From Desulfobacteraceae bacterium (lineage in GTDB: Bacteria > Desulfobacterota > Desulfobacteria > Desulfobacterales > SG8-13): 14,333 bases of DNA. The stretch is taken from positions 1-14,333 of the forward strand of contig JARFQH010000066.1 in NCBI GenBank assembly GCA_029287875.1, read 5' to 3'. This document shows, piece by piece, positions 1-7,214 of the stretch. Below the pieces are notes generated by a model. That model was not told where the DNA came from, did no database searches, and saw nothing but the letters and a program-made list of their open reading frames with translations. Position 1 is the stretch's first letter; every line of letters starts with the position of its first letter. The position numbers were made by a program, and so were the translations under genes.

Positions 1-386
1 GCAGTGGCACAGGCTGCCGGCTCGACCAAACGAACCGTACCGAAACCGGTATTGGTAATATGATGATCGATATTGACAACAACCGGTATCTTCCGCATTA
101 CAGCGGCGGCCGGCCCGACGCGTTCCAGGTCGCCACAGTCCAGGATCACGGCCGTGTCGAATACATCCGCCGTGTTGAATTCGCTTGTGATGCGTCCCAC
201 CGACGGCAAGAAGCGGTATACCGCCGGAATCGGACTGGCGTTGTAGAATGTGACGTTTTTTTGCTGCTTTTCCAGTGCCAATCCGACGGCCAGAAGCGAA
301 CTGACGGCATCACCATCCGGGTTTTCATGGGACGCCACCACGACACGCCGGCTTTCGGATAAAGATCGGAGAATCTGTTCCGTCAT
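1..386 (-). CDS. nrnA: DHH-family phosphoesterase, nanoRNase/pAp phosphatase (NrnA-like), 5' part only
   Basis: The first 128 residues are in the window; the gene continues past position 1. Visible DHH-superfamily motifs are HENPDGDAV (residues 20-28), LDCGDLERVG (82-91) and the signature NIDHHITN (105-112), which supply the aspartates and histidines for the Mn2+ site. In this family these proteins degrade 2-5 nt RNA fragments and dephosphorylate 3'-phosphoadenosine 5'-phosphate in the cytoplasm. The C-terminal DHHA1 substrate-binding domain lies outside the window, so the split between nanoRNase and other DHH activities is inferred. The ATG start overlaps the TGA stop of rbfA (ATGA), which fixes the start and implies translational coupling. 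The position after rbfA is the usual one in this operon; truB, rpsO and pnp often follow. Conflict with another function is unlikely. Confidence 0.9.
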   Translation of the reverse strand, partial: MTEQILRSLSESRRVVVASHENPDGDAVSSLLAVGLALEKQQKNVTFYNASPIPAVYRFLPSVGRITSEFNTADVFDTAVILDCGDLERVGPAAAVMRKIPVVVNIDHHITNTGFGTVRLVEPAACAT

Positions 387-733
387 GATTTCGTGCTTAG
401 GGACCGGAGAAGTTTTTCGATATGGGCCCCGTGGTCAAAAGAATTATCGTAATAGAATTCGAGATCCGGCATGTAGCGCAGACCAAGCCGGCGGGCCAGC
501 GTAACCTTAACAAAACCCAGAGCACTCTTGAAGCCTTGCTGGACGGCCTCGATTTTTTCGGCCCCGCCCGGAGCAGAGAAATAAATTCGAGCGATCCGCA
601 GGTCACGCGTCATTTTGACATCGGTTACCGTCGTCAGTTCAAGACGCGGGTCTTTCACTTCCTTGAGCAGGATGTCGGACAGCGTCTGCTGTATCAACCC
701 ACCGACGCGATCGGCACGCGAATAGGACATCAT
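383..733 (-). CDS. rbfA: Ribosome-binding factor A
   Basis: A 116-residue protein of normal RbfA length. RbfA is a KH-like protein that binds immature 30S subunits and helps mature the 5' end of 16S rRNA. The sequence shows the family pattern: RADRVGGLIQQTLSDILL near the N-terminus (helix 1), then DPRLELTTVTDVKMTRDLR and ARIYFS, and a C-terminal MPDLEFYYDNSFDHGAHI segment. It starts with two consecutive ATG codons (733 and 730); the first overlaps the TGA of the DUF503 gene as ATGATGA, so either could be used, and a GGAGA lies about ten bases upstream. Its stop overlaps the nrnA start. The order infB, DUF503, rbfA, nrnA is a long-conserved translation operon, so co-transcription is strongly implied. 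Confidence 0.96.
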   Translation of the reverse strand: MMSYSRADRVGGLIQQTLSDILLKEVKDPRLELTTVTDVKMTRDLRIARIYFSAPGGAEKIEAVQQGFKSALGFVKVTLARRLGLRYMPDLEFYYDNSFDHGAHIEKLLRSLSTKS

Positions 734-1017
734 AGGGTGATGATCTCCATTTCAGAATCGATGACCTCCGCCAGGCCCAAATCATCTATCAGGTTAAGAA
801 CCTTGTCGGCCTTAGAATTGACGACCTGGCGGTCGTTGCCCACGAGCGCAAATCCGATCTCCGCTCGTTGATGCATATCGTTTGATCCCGTCTCGGCCAC
901 CGAAATGTTGAATTTATTGCGCATCTGCCCGATGATCGATTTGACGACGCTGCGCTTTGCTTTCAAAGAACGGCAGTCGTGCAGTCTGAAGGTGACAATT
1001 CCAATCCCCACGACCAT
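730..1017 (-). CDS. DUF503 family protein (YlxP-like)
   Basis: A 95-residue protein with the DUF503 pattern: a first strand VVGIGIVTFRLHDCRSLKAK, a basic KRSVVKSIIGQMRNKFNISV helix and strand, then AEIGFALVGND in the centre. Homologues sit between infB and rbfA in many bacteria (ylxP in Bacillus subtilis), and the fold is a small ferredoxin-like one. I do not know an established biochemical activity; the constant neighbourhood suggests a role in ribosome assembly or translation initiation, which is inference. It begins 13 bases after the infB stop and its TGA overlaps the first rbfA ATG, so it is part of the nusA-infB operon. Length and sequence look intact. Confidence 0.92.
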   Translation of the reverse strand: MVVGIGIVTFRLHDCRSLKAKRSVVKSIIGQMRNKFNISVAETGSNDMHQRAEIGFALVGNDRQVVNSKADKVLNLIDDLGLAEVIDSEMEIITL

Positions 1018-1030
1018 CTGTGACTCACTT

Positions 1031-3706
1031 TTACACTTCCGGTTTGATTTCTTCCAGGTAATAGCATTCCAGAACGTCGCCGACCTTTATATCATTGAAA
1101 TTCTCGACGCCGACCCCGCATTCATATCCGTTCTGCACTTCCTTGACATCATCCTTAAAACGCCGCAGAGAAGCGTTCTTGCCTTCGTATTGGACAACCC
1201 CGTCCCGCAGGACCCGCAGGAGCCGTCCGCGTTCGATTCTCCCTTCCGTCACGTAACATCCGGCAATGGTTCCTATCTTCGGCACATGAAAGGTATCGCG
1301 AACCTCGGCTCTTCCCAGAACACGCTCTTCGAAAGTCGATGACATCATACCGGCGATGGCGTTCTTTATATCTTTGATCACGTCGTAGATCACATTGTAG
1401 AACCGCATGTCTACGCCTTCCTCGTTGGCCAGCATCTGAACCTTGGTCGCGGGGCGGACGTTGAAACCGATAATGATGGCATTGGAAACCGATGCCAGGG
1501 AAACATCCGATTCGGTGATGGTTCCGGTGGCAGAGTGGACGATGTTGATGTTGACCTCTTCGTTGCTCAGTTTGGTCAGCGAATCGGCCAAGGCTTCGAT
1601 CGAGCCGTGAACGTCGGCCTTGAGGATCAGGTTCAAGTCCTTGACTTCTCCCTGCTGCATTTGTTCGAAGAGTTTCTCGAGGCTCAAACGACCGGTCTTG
1701 GCCAACTCCTTGGAGCGGTATTTCTGGATGCGGTGTTCGCTGATCTGCTTGGCATTCTTCTCGTCCGCCACCGCGACCAACTCGTCACCGGCCATGGGAA
1801 CTCCGGAGAGGCCGATGACCTCGACCGGGATGGACGGACCGGCTGCATCAACCATCTGACCTCTGTCGTTGAGCATGGCGCGCACCTTACCGGAATAAAC
1901 CCCGCATACGACGGCATCCCCCGTGTGCAGGGTCCCTTCCTGGACGAGGACGGTGGCGATCGCCCCACGGCCCGGATCGATTTTCGATTCCACCACGTGC
2001 CCGTAGGCCCGTTTTTCTGGATCGGCTTTCAATTCTAATACTTCGGCCTGAAGCAAAATCAAATCCAGCAGGTCGTCGATGCCGATGGTCTGTTTGGCGG
2101 AGACCTTGACAAAAATGGTGTCGCCGCCCCACTCCTCGGGAGTCAGGCCCTGTTCGGCGAGTTCACGATAGACACGGTCCGTGTTGGCATTGTCCTTGTC
2201 GATTTTGTTAACGGCTACGATGATCGGCACATTGGCGGCCCTGGCGTGGTTGATGGCCTCGACGGTCTGCGGCATGACTCCGTCATCGGCGGCGACCACC
2301 AGAACGACGATGTCGGTAACCTGTGCTCCCCTGGCTCGCATGGCGGTGAACGCTTCATGGCCCGGGGTGTCAAGGAAGGCAATCTTGCCTTTGTCGGTGG
2401 TGACATGATAAGCGCCGATATGCTGCGTGATCCCGCCGGCTTCGATGTCCGTTATCCTTGTTTTCCGGATGACATCGAGCAATGAGGTTTTGCCGTGATC
2501 GACATGTCCCATTATCGTGACCACCGGTGATCGTTCAATCTGCCTGGTGGGATCGTCTGCTTCGACCTTCAAGAACGTTTCCTCCTCGAAAGTGGCCAGT
2601 TCGACCTCATAGCCGAACTCGGCGGCCACAAGGGCGGCCGTATCAAAATCGATGGTTTGATTGACCGTTGTCATGACACCCATTCCCATCAGGGTCTTGA
2701 TCATTTCACCGGCCTTGATGCCCATGCGTTTGGCCAGATCGGAAAGAATGATGGCCTCATCTATCTTAACGCGCCTTTTGATGGCCTTGGCGGTAGTGAT
2801 CTGGGTTTTCTGGGCCGGGCCGGCCGCCTTGGCTTTACCGGCTTTTTTGCCCTTGCGTGGACGCTGACGGCCACCGTAGAGCGCTGCCCCCTCGATGACT
2901 TCTTTCTTTCGAAACGAAATTTTCTTCTTGAAGAATTTATTGTCGGAATCAGCGTCCTCAGCCTGCCGTTTTTTCTTCTTTTTCTTGACTTCTTTGGTCG
3001 GTTCTTCTCCGGGCGCACCGCGCGAAGGCGGCCCGGGCCGAAGGGCGACGACCTTTTCTGCCGGCCGAGCCGGGGCTTTGCCCCTGACCGGTTCGGCGCC
3101 CGGTTCTTTTGCAACAGGGGAAACCGGCATGCGGATGATTTTGGCCGCCTGTTCTTTTTTCTTCGCTTTTTTGAGTGCTTGTTTCGACTTTACTTCTACG
3201 GCCGGTTCTGCGGCCTCTGTTTCCGGTGCAGGCGTCTCAGCCGTTGCGGGCGCTTCCGGTTCGGCGGCCTCTTCGGCTTCTTTTTCGGCTTCGACGTTGG
3301 CTTCGATCACTGTTTCTGCAGTTGCCGATAGCGTTTCGCTCGCCCCCGGTTCTGCGCTCGCCGGCGGTGTCGAGGCTTCTTCTGGCGGCGTTGTTTCTGC
3401 TTCGGCTGCGACTGCGGCCGGCGCCTCTTCTTCTGCTTCCTCTGCCGCTTGGATTTCCGGCGGCACTTCCACCGTAACGGTTTTTTTGCGGCGCCGGATG
3501 ACGGTCGGCTTGACCCGTGTTTCGACGACGGTTTCGGATTTTTGTCCGAAGAGACCGGCCTTGATCTGCGCCACCGCTTCATCGTCGAGCGCGCTCATGT
3601 GGCTCTTAATTTCGACGTCGATATCCATGTCCTTTATCTTTTCGATAAGGCTCTTGTTGGTCATATTCAGATCCCTGGCAAGTTCATATACCCTGATCTT
3701 TGCCAT
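1031..3706 (-). CDS. infB: Translation initiation factor IF-2
   Basis: An 891-residue GTPase that places formyl-Met-tRNA on the 30S subunit and promotes subunit joining. Residues 1-53 form a first IF2-N domain. Residues about 60-310 are a low-complexity linker, first Glu/Ala/Pro-rich and then Lys/Arg-rich. A second IF2-N domain lies near 313-370. The G domain follows with G1 GHVDHGKT (400-407), switch region ITQHIGAYHV, G3 DTPGH (446-450), G4 NKID (500-503) and SAK. Domains II, III and the fMet-tRNA-binding C-terminal domain complete it. The start is chosen at the ATG at 3706, four bases after AGGGGG plus one; a TTG at 3709 would crowd that ribosome binding site. It follows nusA by 106 bases, and the ylxR and ylxQ genes often found here are absent. 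The length is typical for species with an extended N-terminus. Confidence 0.98.
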   Translation of the reverse strand: MAKIRVYELARDLNMTNKSLIEKIKDMDIDVEIKSHMSALDDEAVAQIKAGLFGQKSETVVETRVKPTVIRRRKKTVTVEVPPEIQAAEEAEEEAPAAVAAEAETTPPEEASTPPASAEPGASETLSATAETVIEANVEAEKEAEEAAEPEAPATAETPAPETEAAEPAVEVKSKQALKKAKKKEQAAKIIRMPVSPVAKEPGAEPVRGKAPARPAEKVVALRPGPPSRGAPGEEPTKEVKKKKKKRQAEDADSDNKFFKKKISFRKKEVIEGAALYGGRQRPRKGKKAGKAKAAGPAQKTQITTAKAIKRRVKIDEAIILSDLAKRMGIKAGEMIKTLMGMGVMTTVNQTIDFDTAALVAAEFGYEVELATFEEETFLKVEADDPTRQIERSPVVTIMGHVDHGKTSLLDVIRKTRITDIEAGGITQHIGAYHVTTDKGKIAFLDTPGHEAFTAMRARGAQVTDIVVLVVAADDGVMPQTVEAINHARAANVPIIVAVNKIDKDNANTDRVYRELAEQGLTPEEWGGDTIFVKVSAKQTIGIDDLLDLILLQAEVLELKADPEKRAYGHVVESKIDPGRGAIATVLVQEGTLHTGDAVVCGVYSGKVRAMLNDRGQMVDAAGPSIPVEVIGLSGVPMAGDELVAVADEKNAKQISEHRIQKYRSKELAKTGRLSLEKLFEQMQQGEVKDLNLILKADVHGSIEALADSLTKLSNEEVNINIVHSATGTITESDVSLASVSNAIIIGFNVRPATKVQMLANEEGVDMRFYNVIYDVIKDIKNAIAGMMSSTFEERVLGRAEVRDTFHVPKIGTIAGCYVTEGRIERGRLLRVLRDGVVQYEGKNASLRRFKDDVKEVQNGYECGVGVENFNDIKVGDVLECYYLEEIKPEV

Positions 3707-3812
3707 CAATCCCCCTAAAAGTCACTGTTATGCGAGTGGCCTTCGCGTGCCCGGTCGATGGTGTCCAGACCGAATGGGTCGGATCGCCGGTCGCTTGGAG
3801 TCGTTTCAGATG

Positions 3813-5210
3813 TCATTCTTCTCCGGTCGGTTCCACGGCGGCGGCCGGCCCAACCGGCTCAACCGGTTCAACCGGTTCGTCAGTTTCGTCAGTTTCGTCA
3901 GTTTCGGCTGTCGCCTCGACGATTTGGTCGCCGGCGGTGTCTATTGCCGCTGTAGGTTCATCCTCGGCGGTTTCGGTTTGTATAGCTTGTTCTGACGCAT
4001 CGATCAATTTTATTGCACTTTCTTCCCCGATACCCTTGACCTGGATCAGGTCTTCCACGCTCGCCTTGCTGATTTCTTCAGCAGAGAAAAACCCTTTTTC
4101 ATACAGGGCGTCGGCCAGGCTGATGCCCACGCCGGTCAATGCGAGCAGAGAATCGTAGCCGCTGCGCATGGCCTCGCTGTATTTGGTTTCGCTCTTGACG
4201 TCCAGGTGCCATCCGGCAAGCCTGGAGGCCAGACGGACATTTTGGCCGCGTTTGCCGATGGCGATCGAAAGAAATTCATCCGGAACGATGACCTCCATGG
4301 TGCGGTTGGCCTCGTCGATGATCACGCGCGAGATCTCTGCCGGGGCCAGAGCATTGCATACATATCTGGCAGGGTCAACGTGCCACGAAATGATGTCGAT
4401 CTTTTCTCCCCGCAGTTCCTGGACCACATTTTGCACCCGGCTACCCTTCATCCCGACGCAGGCACCCACCGGATCGATGTCGGCATTGCTGGAGGCGACG
4501 GCTATCTTGGCCCGCACACCGGGTTCGCGGGCCGCCCCCATGATTTTGACGATACCTTCGCTGATCTCCGGCACTTCCATTTTAAACAGGTTGATCAGAA
4601 AATCGACATGGGTGCGCGACAAGATAATCTGCGGACCGCGACTCTCGTGCAGGACTTCCAAAATCAAGGCCCGGATCCGATCGCCGCGGCGGTAACCCTC
4701 CCTGGGGACCTGTTCGCGAACCGGCACAATCCCTTCGGTCTGACCCAGATTGACGATGATGTCTCCCCGGTCGATGCGCTGGACGATTCCGTTGAGGATT
4801 TCTCCCTTGCGGTCGATGAAACTGGCGAAGACCGCATCTTTTTCGGCATCCTTTATCTTTTGAATGATAACCTGTTTCGCAGACTGGGCCGCTATCCGGC
4901 CGAAAGTCGAGGTGTCCATTTTGGTGCCGAGGCTGTCACCGATTTCGCAATCCGGGTCGAGCTTGCGACCCTCTTCAAGGCTGATCTCCAGTGCCGGTTC
5001 CGTGATGACCTCGGCGACCTCCTTGAATTGAAATACCTCGATTTCCCCGACTTCTTCGTTGTATTGGACTTCGATTTCCATTTTGTTGCCGAATTTTTTG
5101 CGGGCGGCTGATTTCAAGGCTTCCTCAAGGGCCTTGATGAGGACTTCGCGTGAAATCCCCTTGTCTTTGCTCACCTGTTCAACAACCCGCTTTATGTCTG
5201 ACATGTGCAT
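3813..5210 (-). CDS. nusA: Transcription termination/antitermination factor NusA
   Basis: A 465-residue RNA polymerase-binding factor that modulates pausing, intrinsic termination and antitermination. The N-terminal domain spans residues 1-130, the S1 RNA-binding domain about 136-200, KH1 about 230-290 (GMKGSRVQ at 253-260) and KH2 about 300-345 (GKRGQNVR at 319-326). A helix-hairpin-helix unit lies at about 355-410 (LTGVGISLADAL and VKGIGEES), equivalent to one acidic repeat region of the E. coli protein. The tail from 412 is acidic and low-complexity, with tripeptide repeats TDE and PVE encoded by tandem 9-base units. The ATG at 5210 lies six bases after GGAGA and two bases after the rimP stop; another ATG at 5204 is less well spaced. 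It is the second gene of rimP-nusA-infB, a cluster that NusA is known to feed back on in E. coli. Confidence 0.98.
   Translation of the reverse strand: MHMSDIKRVVEQVSKDKGISREVLIKALEEALKSAARKKFGNKMEIEVQYNEEVGEIEVFQFKEVAEVITEPALEISLEEGRKLDPDCEIGDSLGTKMDTSTFGRIAAQSAKQVIIQKIKDAEKDAVFASFIDRKGEILNGIVQRIDRGDIIVNLGQTEGIVPVREQVPREGYRRGDRIRALILEVLHESRGPQIILSRTHVDFLINLFKMEVPEISEGIVKIMGAAREPGVRAKIAVASSNADIDPVGACVGMKGSRVQNVVQELRGEKIDIISWHVDPARYVCNALAPAEISRVIIDEANRTMEVIVPDEFLSIAIGKRGQNVRLASRLAGWHLDVKSETKYSEAMRSGYDSLLALTGVGISLADALYEKGFFSAEEISKASVEDLIQVKGIGEESAIKLIDASEQAIQTETAEDEPTAAIDTAGDQIVEATAETDETDETDEPVEPVEPVGPAAAVEPTGEE
3851..3904 (-). repeat. Two adjacent 9-bp tandem repeats (3 copies each) inside nusA
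   Basis: On the plus strand the unit caaccggtt occurs three times (3851-3877, first copy with one mismatch) and the unit cgtcagttt three times exactly (3878-3904), directly abutting. Each unit is three codons, so copy changes keep the reading frame. On the coding strand they give TDE and PVE repeats in the acidic C-terminal tail of NusA, outside the S1, KH and hairpin domains. Confidence 0.9.
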
Positions 5211-5212
5211 CG

Positions 5213-5743
5213 CTAATCTCCGTGATTGATCAGTCGCGCCTTTTTTATTGCGGTGTGCGGTATGGCGACTGTTTGCTTATCAATCGTTAGGTTGACCCGT
5301 CCGTCCAAAAAACCCGCCAAAATACCGGTGAAATTTTTCCGGCCGTCTATCGGCCGCGACGTCTGAACTTTTATCTTTTTCCCTTTGAAACGGTTGAAAT
5401 CGTCTACTTTTCCGATCGGCCGCTCGGGTCCCGGAGACGAGACTTCGAGACTGTACGGGCCCACCTCCTCCAAGCTTACATCCAGGATATCGGTAAGCTG
5501 GCGGCTGACGGCAGCACAGTCGTCCAGAGTGATGCCGCCGGGTTTGTCGACAAAGAGCCGCAGAACCCTGCCGGTGGTTTCCGAATGAAACTCAACAAAG
5601 ACCAGCTCGATACCTTCCGATTCACAGAGTGGTTCAGCGATTGCGAAAACCTGCCGAGCGATCCGCTCCGAACGGGTTTGCACGGCTGGAGCGACTGATG
5701 TCCGATCGCTCCGTAACTTATGTCGGTTCTGTTCTTTTCTCAC
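5213..5743 (-). CDS. rimP: Ribosome maturation factor RimP
   Basis: RimP binds the 30S precursor and is needed for efficient small-subunit maturation. The core is recognisable from SERIARQVFAIAEPLCESEG, followed by IELVFVEF, RLFVDKPGGITLDDC, VSRQLTDILDV and YSLEVSSPGPERPI, then the C-terminal Sm-like domain (FKGKKIKV, GILAGF, VNLTID). The start is uncertain. The longest reading frame begins at an ATG at 5782, but that codon sits inside a terminator hairpin (5773-5792) and adds residues unlike RimP. I place the start at the GTG at 5743, giving 176 residues, with an AGGGG about 13 bases upstream. Another in-frame GTG at 5683 would give the usual length near 156 residues but shows no ribosome binding site. 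It is first in rimP-nusA-infB and lies downstream of a tRNA gene, much as in E. coli. Confidence 0.95.
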   Translation of the reverse strand: MRKEQNRHKLRSDRTSVAPAVQTRSERIARQVFAIAEPLCESEGIELVFVEFHSETTGRVLRLFVDKPGGITLDDCAAVSRQLTDILDVSLEEVGPYSLEVSSPGPERPIGKVDDFNRFKGKKIKVQTSRPIDGRKNFTGILAGFLDGRVNLTIDKQTVAIPHTAIKKARLINHGD

Positions 5744-5769
5744 CTTTTTTGTTTGGCCCCTATAAACGC

Positions 5770-5792
5770 AAAAAACGGGCATCCGCCCGTTT
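5770..5792 (-). terminator. Rho-independent terminator between tRNA-Gly and rimP
   Basis: An 8-bp perfect stem (5773-5780 with 5785-5792, arms aaacgggc and gcccgttt) has a 4-base loop. In the minus direction the stem ends in a run of six T (5775-5770). Read in the plus direction the T tail is interrupted, so the minus orientation fits best. It can end the tRNA-Gly transcript, and because rimP lies directly downstream it could also act as an attenuator of the rimP-nusA-infB operon. Confidence 0.75.
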
Positions 5793-5816
5793 CTTCAAGT
5801 CCGAGTGTGTCTTTGT

Positions 5817-5844
5817 GTTAATATTACCGATTCATTATATTAAC
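5817..5844 (-). promoter_or_regulatory. AT-rich inverted repeat over a TATAAT box, candidate rimP operon promoter/operator
   Basis: Perfect 8-bp arms gttaatat (5817-5824) and atattaac (5837-5844) flank 12 bases. On the minus strand an exact TATAAT lies at 5839-5834, overlapping the upstream arm. The best -35 at 17 bp (TTCATC, 5862-5857) is poor, so this would be a weak or activated promoter. If used, transcription would start near 5827 and meet the terminator at 5792-5770. The palindrome could be an operator or a transcript hairpin. Confidence 0.4.
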
Positions 5845-5859
5845 CTTTATTAAGACGAT

Positions 5860-5879
5860 GAACCACTTGATTCTGGTTC
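5860..5879 (-). other. Hairpin downstream of tRNA-Gly
   Basis: Perfect 6-bp stem gaacca (5860-5865) with tggttc (5874-5879) around an 8-base loop, 43 bases after the tRNA 3' end in the transcript. No T-run follows, so it is not an intrinsic terminator. It could protect or guide processing of the tRNA precursor; that is speculation. Confidence 0.4.
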
Positions 5880-5921
5880 TACCCTCACTCAGCCTTCTGC
5901 GAAGGAAAGGCGGAGAAGAAT

Positions 5922-5997
5922 TGGAGCGGGCAACGAGATTCGAACTCGCGACACCAAGCTTGGGAAGCTTGTACTCTACCAACTGAGCTATGCCCGC
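5922..5997 (-). tRNA. tRNA-Gly(CCC)
   Basis: A 76-nt cloverleaf read on the minus strand. The acceptor GCGGGCA (5997-5991) pairs fully with TGCCCGC (5932-5926), followed by discriminator T and an encoded CCA (5924-5922). The D arm is GCTC/GAGT with the loop AGTTGGTA. The anticodon stem CAAGC/GCTTG closes the loop TTCCCAA, giving anticodon CCC and therefore glycine GGG codons. The T arm is GCGAG-TTCGAAC-TCGTT-like with the standard TTCGA. The gene stands upstream of rimP-nusA-infB, the position that tRNA metY occupies in E. coli. Confidence 0.97.
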
Positions 5998-6010
5998 TTA
6001 CGGCAGCATC

Positions 6011-6039
6011 TAATTAGGATACATTTGATACTTTGTCAA
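6011..6039 (-). promoter_or_regulatory. Promoter of tRNA-Gly
   Basis: On the minus strand a perfect -35 TTGACA (6039-6034) is followed after 17 bp by TAATTA (6016-6011), a weak -10. The predicted start near 6004 is about seven bases before the mature tRNA, as usual for tRNA genes. The -35 and spacing carry the call; the -10 matches poorly. Confidence 0.5.
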
Positions 6040-6105
6040 TAATTTTCATCGATTATTTTTGAAGCGCCTGGACTATTTTGACAGCCTCTGGTAGGATATG
6101 AACGA

Positions 6106-7203
6106 TTGTCTACCGATCAGTCGCCTCTTGGGATTACCGATATGGCCCTCAGCCAATCCATACGTAAAAGCGCCGCCGAGAAGGCAGGCAGAAAAATGGA
6201 GGAAAAACCCAAAAATAGGGTCTATTTCACCGATCAGATGGTCTTGATCGGTTGCGGCATCGCAGCGGTCTACTGGCTTCTGGACTCGATCGTGGCCATT
6301 TTTCTGTCGACGGAAGGCCCTGTTCTGCACCGCATTCTCGGGGCGGACATGCGGGATATCTGGACGCGGCTGATCGTCTTGTGCCTGTTTGTCATTTTCG
6401 GCTCACACGCGCAGTTCACCATCAACGAACGGCGCGAGGTGGCCAAAAAACTGGAAAGAGACCGCCTGACCCGTGAGCGGTTCCAGCGGCTGCTCTCACC
6501 CGATCTGGCCGAAATGGTGGTTTCGGGACAGCTCAAGGTCGAAAAGGGAGGCGTCTCAAGGGTGGCGACCGTCATGTTCGTCGACATCCGTGGGTTTACC
6601 TCAATGAGCGAGAGTACGCCGCCCGACGAAGTGCTCCAGATGCTCAACGAATACTTCGAAATCGTAGTGGCGGTTGTGTTTCGTTACGAAGGAACGGTCG
6701 ACAAATTCATGGGTGACGAAATTATGGTGATCTGGGGCGCCCCGATTGCCCACGGCGACGATCCGGCGCGGGCGGTGCGCGCAGCGCTCGCGATTCAGGC
6801 CGAACTTGTCAAATTCAATCATTACCGTCAGACCGAGAACAAACCGGCCATTAAAATCGGCATCGGTATCAATACCGGAACACTGGTGGCCGGCTACATC
6901 GGTTCGTCTCAAACCATGAGTTATTCGGTCATCGGAGATACCGTCAACACCGCCTCCCGTTTGTGCGCCGCCGCCAAAGCAAGGCAGATCATCATCTCCG
7001 AAAACTCGCGCAACTGCGTCGAGGAACACTTCGAGCTGGTCGAAATCGAGGCGGTGCGGGCCAAAGGAAAGTTCAACCCCATTCGGGCGTTTACCGTTGA
7101 AAGAGAACTTTCTCCCCGTTCGGCAATAACAGCCGGCCGGGAGGACGAACGATCCCATCCGTCCCCGTTTTCCGTCACGGCGCCCGCTACCAAGCGGGTT
7201 TAG
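6106..7203 (+). CDS. Membrane-anchored class III adenylate/guanylate cyclase
   Basis: A 365-residue protein with two predicted transmembrane helices (about 45-67 and 87-104), a short basic linker, and a C-terminal class III nucleotidyl cyclase domain (about 147-335). The catalytic set looks complete: metal aspartates D160 (MFVDIRGFTS) and D204 (DKFMGDE), lysine K200 for base recognition, and N281 and R285 (GDTVNTASR) for transition-state stabilisation. The lysine in DKFMGDE favours ATP, so cAMP is the likely product, by inference. There is no HAMP or recognisable sensor domain; the helices and roughly 20-residue outer loop may be the only input. The TTG at 6106 has AGGA nine bases upstream; ATG at 6142 (353 residues) is a serious alternative with GGGA eight bases away. 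A TTGACA at 6078-6083 could be its -35, with no good -10. It is the only plus-strand gene and ends 11 bases from merR, convergently. Confidence 0.93.
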   Translation: MSTDQSPLGITDMALSQSIRKSAAEKAGRKMEEKPKNRVYFTDQMVLIGCGIAAVYWLLDSIVAIFLSTEGPVLHRILGADMRDIWTRLIVLCLFVIFGSHAQFTINERREVAKKLERDRLTRERFQRLLSPDLAEMVVSGQLKVEKGGVSRVATVMFVDIRGFTSMSESTPPDEVLQMLNEYFEIVVAVVFRYEGTVDKFMGDEIMVIWGAPIAHGDDPARAVRAALAIQAELVKFNHYRQTENKPAIKIGIGINTGTLVAGYIGSSQTMSYSVIGDTVNTASRLCAAAKARQIIISENSRNCVEEHFELVEIEAVRAKGKFNPIRAFTVERELSPRSAITAGREDERSHPSPFSVTAPATKRV

Positions 7204-7214
7204 GGTCACTCAAT

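Noticed and set aside
2895..3995. Long plus-strand ORF (366 codons) opposite infB and nusA
   Set aside because: It is a shadow of the low-complexity Glu/Ala/Lys-rich part of infB; its product is Ser/Ala/Phe-rich without any domain, and both minus genes are certain.
5744..5782. ATG at 5782 as the rimP start (189 residues)
   Set aside because: The codon lies inside the terminator hairpin and the extra residues are not RimP-like; no ribosome binding site can be free there.
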